64,000 nt of DNA from Rhodococcus sp. 105337 (lineage in GTDB: Bacteria; Actinomycetota; Actinomycetes; Mycobacteriales; Mycobacteriaceae), in contig NZ_JABAGQ010000002.1 in assembly GCF_012844225.1 (NCBI RefSeq), forward strand, positions 124,001 through 188,000, in the 5' to 3' direction. The position numbers were made by a program, and so were the translations under genes. The stretch's first letter is position 1, and the number at the start of each line of letters is the position of its first letter. Under the pieces are notes generated by a model, which was not told the origin of the DNA, searched no databases, and saw only the letters and a list, made by a program, of their open reading frames with translations. This document shows, piece after piece, positions 8,471 through 16,387 of this stretch.

Positions 8471-9624
8471 ATCCGTACGTGGAGAAGTGGCTCGGCGCGC
8501 ACACCGAAGATCTCAGTGCCTGGCGCCGGCACCTGCATGCCAATCCGGAACTCGCACGTCAGGAGTACGCCACCACGGAGTTCGTCGCGCGGCACCTGAC
8601 CGCCGCGGGACTCGCTCCGAAGGTGCTGCCTCGCGGAACAGGCCTCATCTGCGACCTGGGCCCCACCGGCGGTCCGCGTATCGCGCTACGTGCCGACATG
8701 GACGCGCTGCCGCTCCAGGAGATGACCGGTCTGCCGTTTTCGTCGACTGTGCCGGGTGTCTCTCACGCCTGCGGCCACGACGCACACACCACGGTGCTGC
8801 TCGGTACGGGTCTCGCGCTCGCGTCGATGCCCGAGTTGCCGGTCGGTGTGCGGCTGGTGTTCCAGCCCGCCGAGGAAGTGATGCCGGGCGGCGCTCTCGA
8901 CGTGGTCGCCGCCGGTGGCCTGGACGGGGTGTCGCGGATCTTCGCGCTGCACTGCGACCCGCGGCTCGAGGCGGGCAAGGTCGGGATGCGGACCGGCGCG
9001 ATCACGTCCGCGGCAGATACCGTCGAACTGGTCCTGGACTCTCCGGGCGGTCACACCTCGCGCCCGCACCTCACCGGCGACCTCGTGTACGGGCTGGGTG
9101 CGGTGATCACCGGCTTGCCGGGACTGCTGAGCCGGCGCATCGACCCCCGCACCGGAACCGTCATGGTGTGGGGCGCTGTCAGTGCGGGCAAGGCGCCCAA
9201 CGCTATTCCCCGCACCGGCATGCTCGCCGGCACCGTACGCACCGGTGACCACGCGACCTGGCAACTGCTCGAGCCGATGGTGCGGGAAATCGTGCACGGA
9301 CTCCTGGCACCGACGGGTGTGCGGTATCAACTGAACTATCTGCGTGGCGTGCCACCTGTCGTCAACGACACGGAGTCGGCCCGCATGTTCGAGGACGCGA
9401 TCCGTCCGGTCGGACCGGACGCGTTGTCCGACACTCCGCAATCCGGTGGCGGAGAAGACTTCTCGTGGTATCTCGAGCATGTGCCGGGCGCGATGGGCCG
9501 CCTCGGCGTGTGGTCGGGCAGCGGGCCGCAGCTCGACATCCACCAGCCGGGCTTCGATCTCGACGAGAGAGCCCTTGCCGTCGGTGTCCGGGTGATGACG
9601 AATCTGGCGCTGGGCGTCGGGTAG
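8467..9624 (+). CDS. M20 family metallo-amidohydrolase (AmiA1-like)
   Basis: A second M20 amidohydrolase (385 residues), closer to the IAA-amino-acid/hippurate hydrolase branch. Motifs: 'ALRADMDALPLQE' (73-85), H100-ACGHDAH, E136-E137 in 'FQPAEEVMPGG', and a C-terminal 'GGGEDFSWY' that carries the last metal-ligand region. Its ATG overlaps the preceding gene's stop by four bases, so the two M20 enzymes are coupled and may form a hetero-oligomer or act on related N-acyl substrates. Matches amiA1 (Rv3305c). It converges on the cyclotransferase-like gene, with 18 bases between the two stops. Confidence 0.92.
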   Translation: MNPYVEKWLGAHTEDLSAWRRHLHANPELARQEYATTEFVARHLTAAGLAPKVLPRGTGLICDLGPTGGPRIALRADMDALPLQEMTGLPFSSTVPGVSHACGHDAHTTVLLGTGLALASMPELPVGVRLVFQPAEEVMPGGALDVVAAGGLDGVSRIFALHCDPRLEAGKVGMRTGAITSAADTVELVLDSPGGHTSRPHLTGDLVYGLGAVITGLPGLLSRRIDPRTGTVMVWGAVSAGKAPNAIPRTGMLAGTVRTGDHATWQLLEPMVREIVHGLLAPTGVRYQLNYLRGVPPVVNDTESARMFEDAIRPVGPDALSDTPQSGGGEDFSWYLEHVPGAMGRLGVWSGSGPQLDIHQPGFDLDERALAVGVRVMTNLALGVG

Positions 9625-9642
9625 TTCGCCCGGGGGCCGGGT

Positions 9643-10113
9643 CTAGAAGCTGTCGGGACGCCCCGGGCCCACGTTGCGGCTGTTACGAGTGCGCAGATCC
9701 CGCACGTACTCGGCGGGCGCTCCGGCGATCTCGGCGGCGTCGGCCATCACACCCAGGTAGCGCGCGGACGGGAGACCGCCCTCGTAGCCGTCGACCACAT
9801 ACAGCCACGCCAGCACGGGTCCGTCGGCGGTGTCGACGCGCACGCGGATCTTGCGATGGAACCCGAGTTCGGCACCTTCCCAGCTGTCGAGGCTGCGCTC
9901 GTCGTCTTCGGTGACGTCGTAGAGGACGATGAAGACCTTCGCCGCCGGATCCTCGACCACTGTGGCGAGAGCGCCTTCCCAGCCGATATCGGCGCCCGCG
10001 AATGTCAGCCGCCACCCGTGCAGCCAGCCCGTCCCCGCCATCGGGGAGTGCGGGCAGCGCTTCAGCATCTGCTCGGGATGCATGTTGGACCCGTAGGCGG
10101 CGTAGATCGGCAC
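9643..10113 (-). CDS. Gamma-glutamylcyclotransferase-fold protein
   Basis: A 156-residue protein of the GGCT/AIG2-like fold. The substrate-binding loop YGSN is at residues 7-10, and a further loop reads 'GWRLTFAG'. A glutamate following 'TEDDERSLDSWEGAE' is a candidate for the catalytic acid. Known relatives form 5-oxoproline from gamma-glutamyl compounds, but many bacterial members have unknown substrates. The GTG at 10113 follows TAGCCT (10125-10120) by six bases, a leaderless arrangement. Position matches Rv3304, between the amidohydrolases and lpdA. Confidence 0.85.
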   Translation of the reverse strand: MPIYAAYGSNMHPEQMLKRCPHSPMAGTGWLHGWRLTFAGADIGWEGALATVVEDPAAKVFIVLYDVTEDDERSLDSWEGAELGFHRKIRVRVDTADGPVLAWLYVVDGYEGGLPSARYLGVMADAAEIAGAPAEYVRDLRTRNSRNVGPGRPDSF

Positions 10114-10291
10114 GGCATAAGGCTAACGGGTCGCCGCCCGCCGCAAGATCAGGGGCGCTCGTCGCCTGTGTTGCCAGGTCCGTATGCGAGTGGGCATGCC
10201 CGTGGCATAGCGTTGTCGGGGACGCCCGCACACCCCCGCGTGCGTTGCGCTCGTCCCCCGGCACCCTTCGGAATCGATACAGAGGAGAACC

Positions 10292-11689
10292 ATGACCCGG
10301 ATTGTCATCATCGGCGGCGGCCCCGCGGGATACGAGGCCGCGCTGGTCGCATCACAATACGGCGCATCGGTGTCACTGATCGATTCGGACGGAATCGGCG
10401 GTGCGTGTGTCCTGTTCGACTGCGTCCCGTCCAAGACGTTCATCGCGTCCACCGGGGTACGTACGGACATGCGGCGTGCCGGGGACCTGGGCATCGAGCT
10501 CGAGGGCGCGACCGTCGCCCTGCCGCAGGTGCACTCCCGCGTCAAGAGTCTCGCCCGCGCGCAGTCGTCCGACATCCGCACCAAGCTCGAGGCGGCCGGG
10601 GTGAAGCTGTACTCCGGGCGCGGCGAACTCATCGACAGCCAGCCGGGTATGGCCGCGCACAAGGTCCGCGCCAACCTCCACACCGGCGAGGAGAAGGTGT
10701 TCGACGCCGACGTGGTCCTGATCGCCACCGGCGCGAGTCCCCGGATCCTGCCGGGTGCAGAGCCGGACGGCGAACGCATCCTCACGTGGCGCCAGCTGTA
10801 CGACCTCGACACCCTGCCCGAGGAGCTGGTCGTCGTGGGTTCCGGTGTCACCGGCGCCGAGTTCGTATCCGCGTACACCGAGGTCGGGGTGCACGTCACC
10901 CTCGTCTCGAGCCGCGACCGCGTGTTGCCGCACGAGGACGAGGACGCAGCGCTCGTACTCGAAGACGTCCTGGCCGAGCGGGGCGTGACCCTCGTCAAGC
11001 ACGCCCGTGCCGACGCCGTCGAGCGCACCGAGAACGGTGTCCGGGTGCTGCTCGCCGACGGCAGGATCGTCGAGGGCAGCCACGCGCTCATGACCGTCGG
11101 TTCCGTCCCGAACACGCAGGGACTCGGGCTCGACAAGGTCGGGCTCGAACTCGACCGTGGTGGATTCCTGCCCGTCGACCGGGTCTCGCGCACCGCGGTT
11201 CCCGGGATCTACGCCGCAGGTGACTGCTCGGGACTGCTGCCGCTGGCATCGGTCGCCGCCATGCAGGGCCGCATCGCGATGTACCACGCGCTCGGCGAGG
11301 GCGTGAGCCCGATCAAGCTCAAGACCGTTGCGGCGGCGGTGTTCACCCGTCCCGAGATCGCGGCGGTCGGCGTGAGCCAGGCCACCATCGACGCCGGTGA
11401 GGTTCCCGCCCGGACGGTCATGCTGCCGCTCAACACCAACCCCCGCGCCAAGATGTCGGGAGTGCGTCGCGGTTTCGTGAAGATCTTCTGCCGGCCCGCG
11501 ACGGGCGTCGTGATCGGCGGCGTGGTCGTCGCACCCACCGCATCCGAGTTGATCCTGCCGATCGCACTCGCGGTGCAGAACAATCTCAGCGTGGCGGACC
11601 TGGCGCAGACGTTCGCGGTCTACCCGTCGCTCAGCGGCTCGGTGACCGAGGCAGCCCGCCAGCTGATGCGTCACGACGACCTGGACTGA
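10292..11689 (+). CDS. lpdA: NAD(P)H-quinone dehydrogenase-type flavoprotein (LpdA-like)
   Basis: A 465-residue member of the flavoprotein disulfide-reductase fold: N-terminal FAD motif 'VIIGGGPAGYEAALVA' (5-20), central NAD(P) motif 'VVVGSGVTGAEFVSAY', FAD-ribityl segment 'IYAAGDCSGLLPLAS' and a C-terminal dimer domain. M. tuberculosis LpdA (Rv3303c) is an NAD(P)H:quinone reductase, not a lipoamide dehydrogenase. Here the first-domain cysteines are both present (C39 and C44 in 'GGACVLFDCVPSK'), but the C-terminal His-Glu pair of true disulfide reductases is missing ('AVYPSLSGSVTEA'). That argues for quinone reduction. The ATG has a strong ribosome site (AGAGGAGAA). Upstream, 10114-10291 holds a GGGCATGCCC palindrome (10192-10201) and a TAGCGT box near 10208-10213. 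Confidence 0.9.
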   Translation: MTRIVIIGGGPAGYEAALVASQYGASVSLIDSDGIGGACVLFDCVPSKTFIASTGVRTDMRRAGDLGIELEGATVALPQVHSRVKSLARAQSSDIRTKLEAAGVKLYSGRGELIDSQPGMAAHKVRANLHTGEEKVFDADVVLIATGASPRILPGAEPDGERILTWRQLYDLDTLPEELVVVGSGVTGAEFVSAYTEVGVHVTLVSSRDRVLPHEDEDAALVLEDVLAERGVTLVKHARADAVERTENGVRVLLADGRIVEGSHALMTVGSVPNTQGLGLDKVGLELDRGGFLPVDRVSRTAVPGIYAAGDCSGLLPLASVAAMQGRIAMYHALGEGVSPIKLKTVAAAVFTRPEIAAVGVSQATIDAGEVPARTVMLPLNTNPRAKMSGVRRGFVKIFCRPATGVVIGGVVVAPTASELILPIALAVQNNLSVADLAQTFAVYPSLSGSVTEAARQLMRHDDLD

Positions 11690-11728
11690 CCCCGCACGAC
11701 GCTGCGAGACCGCGTGGCGCGCCGGGGC

Positions 11729-11759
11729 TTGACTCTCCCCTCAGGGGAGGAACGAGGGT
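11729..11759 (+). promoter_or_regulatory. MerR-type promoter with inverted repeat in the spacer
   Basis: TTGACT (11729-11734) and GAGGGT (11754-11759) are separated by 19 bases, the long spacer typical of MerR-controlled promoters. The spacer contains the perfect inverted repeat CTCCCCT-C-AGGGGAG (11735-11749). The start codon at 11766 is six bases past the -10, so the mRNA would be leaderless. The likely regulator is the MerR protein encoded second in this operon. Confidence 0.75.
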
Positions 11760-11765
11760 GGGTGT

Positions 11766-12191
11766 ATGACGATCAACAGCATCTTTCCCGTGGTCCCGGC
11801 CGCCGACGTGGCCCGCAGCCGCGACTTCTACACCGGACTGCTCGACCTCGCCGTCGTATTCGACAGCGGGTGGTACGTGCAGTTGCAAGCCCCCGGTAGC
11901 GAGTCCGTGCAACTGGGACTCGTCGAACGAGGACACCACACCGTCCCCGAGGGATTCCGGGCGGCGCCGGCGGGTGTGCTCGTGTCCGTCGAGGTCGAGG
12001 ACGTCGACCGCGTGCACGCCGCGGCGATCGCTGCGGAACTTCCGATCGTGTTGTCGCTCCGGGACGAGGATTTCGGGCAGCGGCACTTCATGACGACCGA
12101 CCCCGACGGGTTGCTCGTGGACGTGATCACCGTGATCCCGTACGCCGGCGACCTCGCCGAGAGCGCCGCGGTCTCCGGCGGGCCGCAATGA
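11766..12191 (+). CDS. VOC (glyoxalase/bleomycin-resistance) superfamily protein
   Basis: A 141-residue protein with the paired beta-alpha-beta-beta-beta modules of the vicinal oxygen chelate fold: 'IFPVVPAADVARSRDFYTGLL' (6-26) for the first module and 'EVEDVDRVHAAAIAAELPIV' with 'RHFMTTDPDGLLVDVI' for the second. The late 'FMTTDPDGLLVDV' is the usual family tail. Members bind or modify small molecules, sometimes giving antibiotic resistance, but no substrate can be assigned. It is driven by a MerR-type promoter and its stop overlaps the MerR gene (ATGA, 12188-12191), so expression should rise when that regulator senses its ligand. Confidence 0.85.
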   Translation: MTINSIFPVVPAADVARSRDFYTGLLDLAVVFDSGWYVQLQAPGSESVQLGLVERGHHTVPEGFRAAPAGVLVSVEVEDVDRVHAAAIAAELPIVLSLRDEDFGQRHFMTTDPDGLLVDVITVIPYAGDLAESAAVSGGPQ

Positions 12192-13009
12192 CAGAGGCGC
12201 GCTGGATGAGCATCGGTGAGTTCGCGCGCGCCGCACGACTGACGGTGAAGGCACTGCGGTATTACGACCGCGAGGGGCTGCTCACCCCGGACCGCGTGGA
12301 CCCCGGCACCGGCTACCGTTTCTACGCGCCGTCACAACTGGCGACGGCGCTGCGGATCGGATTGCTTCGCCGTGCGGATGTGTCGGTCGCGGCGATCCGG
12401 GTGTTCCTGAGCGATCCGGCGCAGGGGAGCGAGGTGCTCGCGGCCGAGCGTGCCCGCATCGAACGGGACGCGGCGCGCGCGGCCCGGTCGTTCGCTCTCG
12501 TCGATTCTCTGGGGAGCGCGGTGGACGCGGATCTTCCCGTTGCCGTTCACCACATCGACGCGGCAACGGTGTTGTGGAGAGAATCCTGTGCCGCGGCGGA
12601 GACGCTCGACGAGTCCGCCTCGGAGGCGATCGGCACCCTGCTCGCGCATGCCCGGCGGTATGGTCTGGACGAGTCGGCGTCAGTCGTCGGCCGATACCCC
12701 GCCGCGCTCGACGGCGAGGTCTCGTTCGGGGTGGGTCTGGAAATCGGCTGCGGCGCCCGGCTGGACCAGGCAGTCGAGGCGCAGACCGTCACTCTGCCCG
12801 GCGGGGTCTTTGCGGGCGTGGACTTCACGGGCGCGCCGGCGCTGTTACCGGTCGCCTATCACGTGTTGTTCGCGCGTCTCGCCGACGACGGTGTGCCCGT
12901 GGAAGGCCCTGTGCGTGAGTACTACCTCACCGACCCAGCGGTGGTCGGCGAAGACGAGATGCGCACGCGCGTCGTGCATCCCGTGCCCGAGGACTATCGA
13001 CCGGGGTGA
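12188..13009 (+). CDS. MerR-family transcriptional regulator with GyrI-like ligand domain
   Basis: A 273-residue BmrR/TipA-type regulator. An N-terminal winged helix spans residues 7-75 ('SIGEFARAARLTVKALRYYDREGLL', 'GYRFY'), followed by a coiled linker helix (about 80-112) and a C-terminal GyrI-like domain (about 115-273) that typically binds hydrophobic or cationic drugs. It overlaps the VOC gene by four bases and probably controls its own operon through the repeat at 11735-11749. The 3' end overlaps the convergent TetR gene by 16 bases. Confidence 0.87.
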   Translation: MTEARWMSIGEFARAARLTVKALRYYDREGLLTPDRVDPGTGYRFYAPSQLATALRIGLLRRADVSVAAIRVFLSDPAQGSEVLAAERARIERDAARAARSFALVDSLGSAVDADLPVAVHHIDAATVLWRESCAAAETLDESASEAIGTLLAHARRYGLDESASVVGRYPAALDGEVSFGVGLEIGCGARLDQAVEAQTVTLPGGVFAGVDFTGAPALLPVAYHVLFARLADDGVPVEGPVREYYLTDPAVVGEDEMRTRVVHPVPEDYRPG

Positions 13010-13635
13010 GCTCGGTCGTAGGTGCGTTCGGTCGCCTCGGTCCGAGACGCGATCGGACCGTCGGTGTCGTCGAACGTCCGGTCGATCTCCCTGGTGATGA
13101 GGCGGTTCGCGACGTCGGCCTCCATCGCGCCGACGAGTACCGATTGCGTGGCGCCGTTGCTGAGAGCAACCAACCGCATCGCTGCGGCGTGCGCGTGTTC
13201 TGCCGAGAGCCCGGCGCTTCCGAGGAGCCGCTCCGCCTCACGGACCGTTCCTCGTGAGGCGTCCGTGATGAAGCCCCGGATCCACGGATCGCTCACGGCC
13301 CGAGCCAGATACGCGTACCAGACCGAGGCGCCGATGAGGGACGGGCCGGTCGTCGGAACAGGTTGCGTCAGGAGGGTGTCGAGCGCTGCGCGAGGGTCGG
13401 TGTGCGAGTCGCCGTCACGGTAGGACTGCTCGGCGCCGGCGACGATTTCCTCCGCACCGCACCGGATCAAGTGTTCTTTCGACTCGAAGTAGTGCTGGAT
13501 TCGGCCGATCGAGACGCCCGCCTCGGCTGCGACCGCCCGAAAGGTCACGCCGTCGATGCCTCGTTCGTGAATGACGGCCCACAGAGCCCACACGATTTCC
13601 CTGCGACGTCGAGCGTGATCGACAACCTTCGGCAT
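12994..13635 (-). CDS. TetR-family transcriptional repressor
   Basis: A 213-residue regulator with an N-terminal helix-turn-helix at about residues 30-57 ('TFRAVAAEAGVSIGRIQHYFESKEHLI') and an all-helical ligand domain of the TetR_C_6 (BetI-like) kind. It is divergent from an alpha/beta hydrolase gene. The 62-base gap contains one strong palindrome (13645-13668), which fits autorepression plus control of the hydrolase. The ligand is probably the hydrolase substrate or product, which is not known. Confidence 0.87.
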   Translation of the reverse strand: MPKVVDHARRRREIVWALWAVIHERGIDGVTFRAVAAEAGVSIGRIQHYFESKEHLIRCGAEEIVAGAEQSYRDGDSHTDPRAALDTLLTQPVPTTGPSLIGASVWYAYLARAVSDPWIRGFITDASRGTVREAERLLGSAGLSAEHAHAAAMRLVALSNGATQSVLVGAMEADVANRLITREIDRTFDDTDGPIASRTEATERTYDRAHPGR

Positions 13636-13644
13636 ACCGAGAAC

Positions 13645-13668
13645 TTTACAATATGCGTATACTGTAAA
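13645..13668. promoter_or_regulatory. 24-bp palindromic operator between TetR gene and hydrolase
   Basis: The element begins TTTACA and ends TGTAAA. 20 of its 24 positions obey dyad symmetry (core pattern TATnCGnATA). It overlaps candidate -10 boxes for both directions (TATACT at 13658-13663 on plus, TATTGT at 13654-13649 on minus). This position and form fit a TetR operator repressing both genes. Confidence 0.75.
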
Positions 13669-13697
13669 AGTTCGAACCGTCGGCCTCGGGATACCTC

Positions 13698-14735
13698 ATG
13701 AGCGAACGCACGAACAGAGCGGACGTCCGGCCGGATGCTCCAGGACGCGACCGCGGCCCTCACCGATGGCTGCGCCGCACCGGCATGGCGCTGACTGTCG
13801 TTCTGTCCGCAGTGGGTGTGGTGGGGATCGGGCAGTTCTTCTTCGGCGCTCCGGGCGTCGGCCACTTTCGTGACGCCGAGGGGCGCGAAATCTATGTCGA
13901 GACCTACGACCGGGCGATGTCTGCTCTTCCCCCGCCGACCGCGACCCACGACCTCGCGACCCGATTCGGATCGGTACGCGTGTACGAATGGTTCTCGGGC
14001 GGGGCGGATGGTGCAGTTCCGGTCGTCCTGATCCCAGGCATGTCTTCGGGTGTTCCGATGTGGGCGGAGAACCTCGGCACGTTCCTGCCTCACCGCCGTG
14101 TGCTCGCGTTCGACGCGCTCGGCGATGCCGGTTTGTCGATCCAGAGTGTTCCGCTGTCCTCGACCGAGCAGCAGGCACTGTGGATTTCCGAGGTGCTCGG
14201 CGAACTCGCACCCGAGGGCGCTCACGTAGTCGGTCATTCGTTCGGCGGCGCGAGCGCGGCGGCCTACGCTCACCGGTTCCCCGAGCGCGTCCGGTCGTTG
14301 ACGCTTCTCGAGCCCGTGTTCACCTTTGCCTACCCCCCGGTGCGCATGCTCGCTTGGACGATGATCTCGACCGTCCCGTTCCTGCCCGAGAGCTGGCACA
14401 ACACCGCACTCGGAAAGGTGGGAGGCGCCGAGTTCGACCCGAACGACGACATGTCAAAGATGATCGCCGCCGCTTCGGAACACTTCTCGGCGCAACTTCC
14501 GACCCCGTCACCTTTGAACGACGCCGCGCTGAATTCGCTGGTGATGCCCACGTACGTCGCTATCGCAGAACGAGATTCGCTCGCCGGAGGCAGGTCTGCC
14601 GCCGAGCGCGCCCGCCGTCTCCCCGATGCGACGGTCGATATCGTGCCCGACACCACGCATTCGCTTCCTATGCAAGCGAAAGACTTTCTGGCCGTGAAAC
14701 TCCCCGAGTTCTGGCGCGACGCCGAGCGGGGTTGA
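13698..14735 (+). CDS. Membrane-anchored alpha/beta hydrolase
   Basis: A 345-residue protein. Residues 29-50 form one hydrophobic segment after a basic stretch, so the N-terminus is inside and the catalytic domain is probably outside the membrane. The hydrolase core has the nucleophile elbow GHSFGG (179-184, Ser181), an oxyanion segment 'VVLIPGMSSG', an acid in 'AIAERDS' and a C-terminal histidine in 'DTTHSLP'. Substrate unknown; esters or epoxides are possible. Regulated by the divergent TetR gene through the operator at 13645-13668. The first in-frame ATG of the open frame is used; no good ribosome site is seen. Confidence 0.85.
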   Translation: MSERTNRADVRPDAPGRDRGPHRWLRRTGMALTVVLSAVGVVGIGQFFFGAPGVGHFRDAEGREIYVETYDRAMSALPPPTATHDLATRFGSVRVYEWFSGGADGAVPVVLIPGMSSGVPMWAENLGTFLPHRRVLAFDALGDAGLSIQSVPLSSTEQQALWISEVLGELAPEGAHVVGHSFGGASAAAYAHRFPERVRSLTLLEPVFTFAYPPVRMLAWTMISTVPFLPESWHNTALGKVGGAEFDPNDDMSKMIAAASEHFSAQLPTPSPLNDAALNSLVMPTYVAIAERDSLAGGRSAAERARRLPDATVDIVPDTTHSLPMQAKDFLAVKLPEFWRDAERG

Positions 14736-14758
14736 CCGCACGCGAGGACGTGGTGTGG

Positions 14759-16273
14759 TCAGGCCCAGTCGTAGGTGCGCTCGACCGCCTTGTTCCATCC
14801 TGCGAACAGACGTTCGCGCTCGTCGGCGCGCATGGTCGGCTCCCACGTCTTCTGGGCTTCCCAGTTGTGCCGGATGTCGTCCTCACCGTTCCAGTAGCCC
14901 ACGGCCAGTCCCGCCGCGTATGCCGCACCGAGAGCGGTGGTTTCGGCGACCACCGGCCGCACGACCGGCACGCCGAGGATGTCGGCCTGGAACTGCATGA
15001 GCAGGTCGTTCACGACCATTCCGCCGTCGACCTTCAACGTGTGGAGTTCGACGCCCGAATCGGCGTGCATCGCCTCGATGACCTCCCGGGTCTGATACGC
15101 GGTGGCTTCGAGTGCCGCCCGCGCGAGGTGCCGTTTGTCGACGAACCTGGTCAGGCCCGTGATCACGCCGCGCGCGTCGGGGCGCCAACGCGGCGCGAAC
15201 AAGCCCGAGAAGGCCGGCACGATGTACGCCCCGCCGTTGTCCGGCACGGATGCGGCGAGTTGCTCGACTTCGGCGGCGGACCGCAGAATCCCCAGGTTGT
15301 CGCGCAGCCATTGGACGAGCGACCCCGTGACGGCGACCGAGCCCTCGAGCGCGTAGACGGCGGGCCGGTCCCCGATGCGGTAACACACGGTGGTGAGCAG
15401 TCCGTGTTCGCTGCGGACCGGTGTCGTGCCCGTATTGAGGAGCAGGAAGTTCCCTGTGCCGTAGGTGTTCTTGGCTTCGCCGGGGGACAGGCAGGCCTGA
15501 CCGAACGTCGCGGCCTGCTGGTCGCCGAGGATCCCGGCGATGGGGACGCCCGCGTAGGGTCCGCGTTCGCGGGCGTGCCCGTAGACCTCGGACGAACTCC
15601 GGATCTCGGGAAGCATCGAGACCGGTATCCCGAAATCCGCGCAGATCTCCGGATCCCACTGCAAAGTGTCCAGATTCATCAGCATCGTGCGGGAGGCGTT
15701 GGTGACGTCGGTGATGTGGACTCCCGGTCCGTGCCCGTCTTCACCGGCACCGCCCGTCAGTTTCCATACGATCCAGCTGTCGATGGTGCCGAACACCAGT
15801 TCCCCGGCGTTTGCCCTCTCCTGGGCACCCTCGACGTTGTCGAGTATCCAGCGCACTTTGGGGCCCGCGAAGTAGGTCGAGAGTGGAAGGCCCGTGACGT
15901 CGCGGTAGCGGTCCACGCCTGCGTCATCCGCGAGTTCTTCGACGAGCCGGTCGGTTCGCGTGTCCTGCCAGACGATCGCGTTGTAGACCGCCTTGCCTGT
16001 CGTGCGGTCCCAGACGACCGTCGTCTCGCGCTGATTCGTGATGCCGATCGCGGCGATGTCCTGCCTGCGCACGTCCGCCTTGGCCAGTGCCACGGCAGCC
16101 ACTTCGCGTGTGTTGAGCCACAGCTCCTCGGGGTCGTGCTCCACCCAGCCGGCGCGCGGAAAGAACTGCCGGTGTTCCTTCTGCGCGACGGACACGATAC
16201 GGCCGTCGTGGTCGAAGATGATGCACCGGCTCGAGGTGGTGCCCTGGTCGATCGCGGCGATGTACTGGTTCAC
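14759..16273 (-). CDS. glpK: Glycerol kinase
   Basis: Phosphorylates glycerol to sn-glycerol-3-phosphate. The 504-residue length and FGGY signatures are standard: '[16 protein letters not shown]' (5-20), 'GITNQRET', '[11 protein letters not shown]', '[10 protein letters not shown]', '[10 protein letters not shown]', and the C-terminal '[21 protein letters not shown]'. The GTG at 16273 was chosen because '[15 protein letters not shown]' starts the domain and GAGG lies ten bases upstream. Divergent from glpD across a 114-base gap, so the pair probably shares control by glycerol or glycerol-3-phosphate. No GlpF-type transporter is nearby. Confidence 0.97.
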   Translation of the reverse strand: MNQYIAAIDQGTTSSRCIIFDHDGRIVSVAQKEHRQFFPRAGWVEHDPEELWLNTREVAAVALAKADVRRQDIAAIGITNQRETTVVWDRTTGKAVYNAIVWQDTRTDRLVEELADDAGVDRYRDVTGLPLSTYFAGPKVRWILDNVEGAQERANAGELVFGTIDSWIVWKLTGGAGEDGHGPGVHITDVTNASRTMLMNLDTLQWDPEICADFGIPVSMLPEIRSSSEVYGHARERGPYAGVPIAGILGDQQAATFGQACLSPGEAKNTYGTGNFLLLNTGTTPVRSEHGLLTTVCYRIGDRPAVYALEGSVAVTGSLVQWLRDNLGILRSAAEVEQLAASVPDNGGAYIVPAFSGLFAPRWRPDARGVITGLTRFVDKRHLARAALEATAYQTREVIEAMHADSGVELHTLKVDGGMVVNDLLMQFQADILGVPVVRPVVAETTALGAAYAAGLAVGYWNGEDDIRHNWEAQKTWEPTMRADERERLFAGWNKAVERTYDWA

Positions 16274-16387
16274 GGATGATCCTCGATAGGGCGGACGGGA
16301 TGGCTCAGGGCAGCATCTACTGCGCGCTGCGCGGTCGAAACTACTAGCCTTGTCGGGGATACGTCGGCGACTCACGGGAGCGGTGCG

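Noticed and set aside
10192-10201. GGGCATGCCC palindrome upstream of lpdA as an operator
   Set aside because: Only ten bases and of a kind expected often in GC-rich DNA; no second copy or clear promoter overlap.
13988-16279. 763-codon plus-strand open frame across the hydrolase and glpK
   Set aside because: Runs out of frame through the hydrolase and antisense to the intact glycerol kinase; Arg/Gly/Ala-rich shadow.
16274-16387. GlpR-type operator between glpK and glpD
   Set aside because: The gap has GCGC-rich partial repeats but no convincing dyad, so no operator is claimed.
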